A stretch of 64,000 nt of DNA. Origin: Terrimonas ginsenosidimutans (lineage in GTDB: Bacteria > Bacteroidota > Bacteroidia > Chitinophagales > Chitinophagaceae). Below the pieces are notes generated by a model, which did not search any database, was not told the DNA's origin, and worked only from the letters and a program-made list of their open reading frames with translations. The translations under genes and the position numbers were made by a program. Numbering within the stretch: the stretch's first letter is position 1; every line of letters starts with the position of its first letter. Positions 62,160 through 64,000 of the stretch are shown here, piece after piece. Location: assembly GCF_022012415.1 (NCBI RefSeq), contig NZ_JAKLTR010000009.1, positions 214,266 through 278,265 on the forward strand. The letters are read 5' to 3'.

Positions 62160-62561
62160 TCATTTCATTACCGCAGCCTTGACCTTCAGTTCAACAGTAT
62201 CTGAAAACGTACCAATGCCTTTCGCACGGAATGCAACTTTATATACACCGTTCTCTTCGAAGAACCGGCATGTATAATCATGATGATCATTCCTGTTTGT
62301 TTTTATGAACCTTGTTCCACCCACTAGTGAGTCACGATAGATAAATTGCCAGTCATTCTCTCCATATCCATCCGGTACTGGCTGATAAAGACTTCCATTG
62401 AAAATAGTTGTCAAAGGCACATGATAAATTATTTCCAGCTTTACCTGCACCTGTTCTATTTTAAGCGGAGGATCTACCGTTAACAGGAAACTATTCTTTG
62501 TTTTGCAGCCGGCAGATACGAACAGTAAGCCCGTATAAAGCGAAACAAAAATCCGTTTCAT
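62160..62561 (-). CDS. Lipoprotein, hypothetical
   Basis: The ATG at 62561 gives 133 residues starting MKRIFVSLYTGLLFVSAGC, a lipoprotein signal with lipidated C19. The mature protein is beta-rich (KIEQVQVKLEIIYHVPLTTI, WQFIYRDSLVGGTRFIKT, GVYKVAFRAKGIGTFSDTVE) and ends KVKAAVMK, resembling one Ig-like domain. Function and family unknown. The long reading from 62594 is not supported. Confidence 0.78.
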   Translation of the reverse strand: MKRIFVSLYTGLLFVSAGCKTKNSFLLTVDPPLKIEQVQVKLEIIYHVPLTTIFNGSLYQPVPDGYGENDWQFIYRDSLVGGTRFIKTNRNDHHDYTCRFFEENGVYKVAFRAKGIGTFSDTVELKVKAAVMK

Positions 62562-62669
62562 AGTGCAATAAGTGATGTCTGGCATTTGCTGCATAATTAC
62601 ACAAGGAAGCTACGAAAAATTGCTGCAATGTCGTCTTCTGTGAACGGAACATAAGGACAGTTGATTTAT

Positions 62670-63008
62670 CTATCCTACCCAACTCATCTCCTTCCGGTAA
62701 TATCCCATTTCTCCCAGCTTGGTTCTTATCACATCGGGGATGGCGGTTGTATAGGTGTAATGATTCAGCAGAATGCCTTTAACATGCCCGGATACAGCCG
62801 TAACGCCAAATACGACAAGGTCATCGCGTTTATCAGTAGGTGCAGGAAATGCAAAGCGATGACATTCTTCGATAGTGAAATCCATGGGGGATATGAAAAG
62901 CTTTTCCTGTGTCCAGAACAGGTACTGTTCAAACAAGACAAAATCCTGTGTGAAGCCGCGATCATGCAATTCCTTAATCGCTGAAAGAAAATTTTTGTAG
63001 TTAGGCAT
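62670..63008 (-). CDS. Small cytoplasmic protein, family sometimes misnamed phosphoribosylpyrophosphate synthetase
   Basis: This 112-residue protein starts MPNYKNFLSAIKELHDRGFTQDF and has VKGILLNHYTYTTAIPDVIRTKL near 76-98. The pattern (helix with RGFTxDF, a beta-sheet, HVKGILLN) resembles a Bacteroidetes family of about 100 residues that is often labelled phosphoribosylpyrophosphate synthetase in databases; the length rules out a real PRPP synthetase (about 310 residues). True function is unknown. This recollection of family naming should be taken as moderate evidence. Confidence 0.75.
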   Translation of the reverse strand: MPNYKNFLSAIKELHDRGFTQDFVLFEQYLFWTQEKLFISPMDFTIEECHRFAFPAPTDKRDDLVVFGVTAVSGHVKGILLNHYTYTTAIPDVIRTKLGEMGYYRKEMSWVG

Positions 63009-63228
63009 TGATGTTTTTTTCGATTAAATAAGTGATGATCTGACTGCTTGGCTGCTGTAACAAAATTGCATAGAATCTCACCGTCAGCCAATGGCCATCT
63101 CATTGCTTTTCTTGTCGAAAACACGCTTTCAACCTGCTCTATGATTAAGAAAAACATAAGTGAGACCGCGACCGGGCATGTTGATAAAACGGGAATCGTT
63201 ATGTGAAAATTTAGAATATCTTTAGTCC

Positions 63229-63576
63229 ATGAACAATCCTCCCCTGCAAGGCTCCTCTACTATCCAGGCGTTGACCGAAGCCAACGAGACGTTATTGAAA
63301 AGTAAGAGCCGGTTACAACAAGACCTTCTTGGATTGAAGAAACAACTACTTACGCAGGAGCATCAATGCCAGTTATGGCAAACAGAAGCAGGGAAACTTG
63401 ATGAGTTCCGCTTGAAACTTGTCTCGAAAGAGCAGGATATCGCCGAACAACTGGCGTATCAGCAAAAACTGCTGGAAGAGATCCGCGATCTGCGTGAAGC
63501 ATTAATGGCTTTATCTACTGAAAATCTGAGACTGAAAAAAAGAAAGTGGTACCAGGTACTTCTTGGGAAAAGTTAG
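63229..63576 (+). CDS. Coiled-coil hypothetical protein
   Basis: This 115-residue protein is almost wholly heptad-like (about 10-100: ETLLKSKSRLQQDLLGLKKQ, EEIRDLREALMALSTENLRL) and ends with a basic tail (KKRKWYQVLLGKS). It has no signal peptide. A -7-like TATCTTTA (63217-63224) lies four bases before the ATG. Its stop overlaps the convergent YwbE-type gene by four bases. No family is recognised beyond coiled coil. Confidence 0.78.
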   Translation: MNNPPLQGSSTIQALTEANETLLKSKSRLQQDLLGLKKQLLTQEHQCQLWQTEAGKLDEFRLKLVSKEQDIAEQLAYQQKLLEEIRDLREALMALSTENLRLKKRKWYQVLLGKS

Positions 63577-63788
63577 TCATCCCCATCCGGATCTTCTACA
63601 TCAGTTTCAGCAACACGGCCAACCTGGCCATCTTCCAACCTTACTTTTATTCCGCGTGAATGAAATGCCGCAGAAGTGAGAAGGTCCTGCACAACCCCAT
63701 ACGTCAGCTTTCCGGAACGCTGATCTTTTTTCAGAATGATGGCGACCTGCTGCCCCGGGTAAATATCTTTCCTGTACTGTCCGTCCAT
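63573..63788 (-). CDS. YwbE-family protein (DUF2196)
   Basis: This 71-residue protein matches the YwbE family: RKDIYPGQQVAIILKKDQRS then GKLTYGVVQDLLT, and HSRGIKVRLEDGQVGRVAE. It is a small beta-barrel-type fold of unknown function found in many bacteria. Length is normal. It ends with an acidic tail (DVEDPDGDD). A TATTTTCG element about 19 nt upstream may be its -7 site. Confidence 0.88.
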   Translation of the reverse strand: MDGQYRKDIYPGQQVAIILKKDQRSGKLTYGVVQDLLTSAAFHSRGIKVRLEDGQVGRVAETDVEDPDGDD

Positions 63789-64000
63789 AAGATTCTTTTC
63801 GCTGGGCGAAAATATTAAATTGTTGCAGGTGATGTGTCAGGTGATGTGAATTTAGTAGTGGTGATGGGTGTAATCTGCATTCGGCGTGATATCGAAATCA
63901 ATCTATGCCCCGAGTTTTATCTGTGAGTTGAATTTGCTTATTGTGTGCGAAAGGTGAATTGTCGCGTGGGGGCTTTTTGCCAGGCGGGCAAAGGGCTCTT
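63789..64000. other. Right-edge stretch without a recognised gene
   Basis: No open frame with protein-like features, no repeat and no RNA motif were seen in the last 212 nt. Confidence 0.4.

Noticed and set aside
62670..63008. Phosphoribosylpyrophosphate synthetase
   Set aside because: The database-style name is carried by this small family, but the protein is one third of the required length and lacks the PRPP-binding motif.
1..64000. tRNA genes, rRNA genes, prophage or integrative element
   Set aside because: No T-loop-like GGTTCGAATCC sequence, rRNA core, integrase or phage gene was noticed; a covariance-model scan would be the proper test for tRNAs.

Overview
The window looks like chromosome of a Bacteroidetes bacterium, most probably of the Chitinophagaceae. 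The evidence is type IX secretion (T9SS) parts (a type B sorting domain at 1-464, PorQ, the SprA plug protein), a TamL-type lipoprotein, DUF5683 beside parAB, -7 promoter elements of the TAnnTTTG type, and start codons that mostly lack Shine-Dalgarno sequences. Placement below phylum is inferred from family resemblance only. I saw no IS element, prophage, CRISPR array, tRNA or rRNA.

Layout. 1-7.9 kb: a T9SS cargo tail, an M42 peptidase, PorQ, Lon, a porin-like barrel and a membrane phosphoesterase. 8.2-14.9 kb (+): parA, parB, a DUF5683 protein, dapB, then a TPR histidine kinase with its NarL-type regulator. 14.9-15.9 kb: a TlpA-like thiol-disulfide protein. 16.1-23.4 kb (-): a complete tryptophan operon trpL-E-G-D-C-F-B-(lipoprotein)-A. 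23.6-34.8 kb: an S9 peptidase, a fructose-6-phosphate aldolase, the SRP RNA, the T9SS plug, an FtsX-type permease, a SpoU methyltransferase, TamL and TruB. 35.0-40.4 kb (-): a five-gene membrane cluster (SpoIIM-DUF4129-DUF4350-MoxR-DUF58), with an RDD protein divergent from it and two paralogous small membrane proteins beyond. 42.7-57.4 kb: ProS, surface proteins, a TonB-dependent-type receptor, MiaA, CCA-adding enzyme, a TsaC/Sua5-type synthase, a glycosyltransferase, DapD, thioredoxin and a CbpA-type chaperone. 57.6-64 kb: a HAD phosphatase, a large GH2 enzyme with a nested domain, and small uncharacterised proteins.

Two things stand out. First, the trp operon starts with a 20-codon leader peptide holding three consecutive Trp codons, followed by a terminator that ends two bases before trpE and by a competing antiterminator pairing: a full ribosome-mediated attenuator read directly from sequence. 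Second, more than a dozen intergenic regions carry long inverted repeats (arms about 20-40 nt) built from short repeated words (GTTGWCC, GTTTAAA, AAAAAGTCAAAA, TTTGCGTCC and others). At least four lie between divergent genes, where a terminator role is excluded. Two GTTGWCC arrays bracket the MoxR cluster exactly, and four of the five genes in that cluster start with TTG.

How the genes work together: DapB and DapD serve lysine/diaminopimelate synthesis. PorQ, the plug and the sorting-domain protein belong to T9SS. TamL, the FadL-like barrel and the receptor serve the outer membrane. TruB, MiaA, CCA, TsaC/Sua5, SpoU and ProS are translation and RNA-modification functions.
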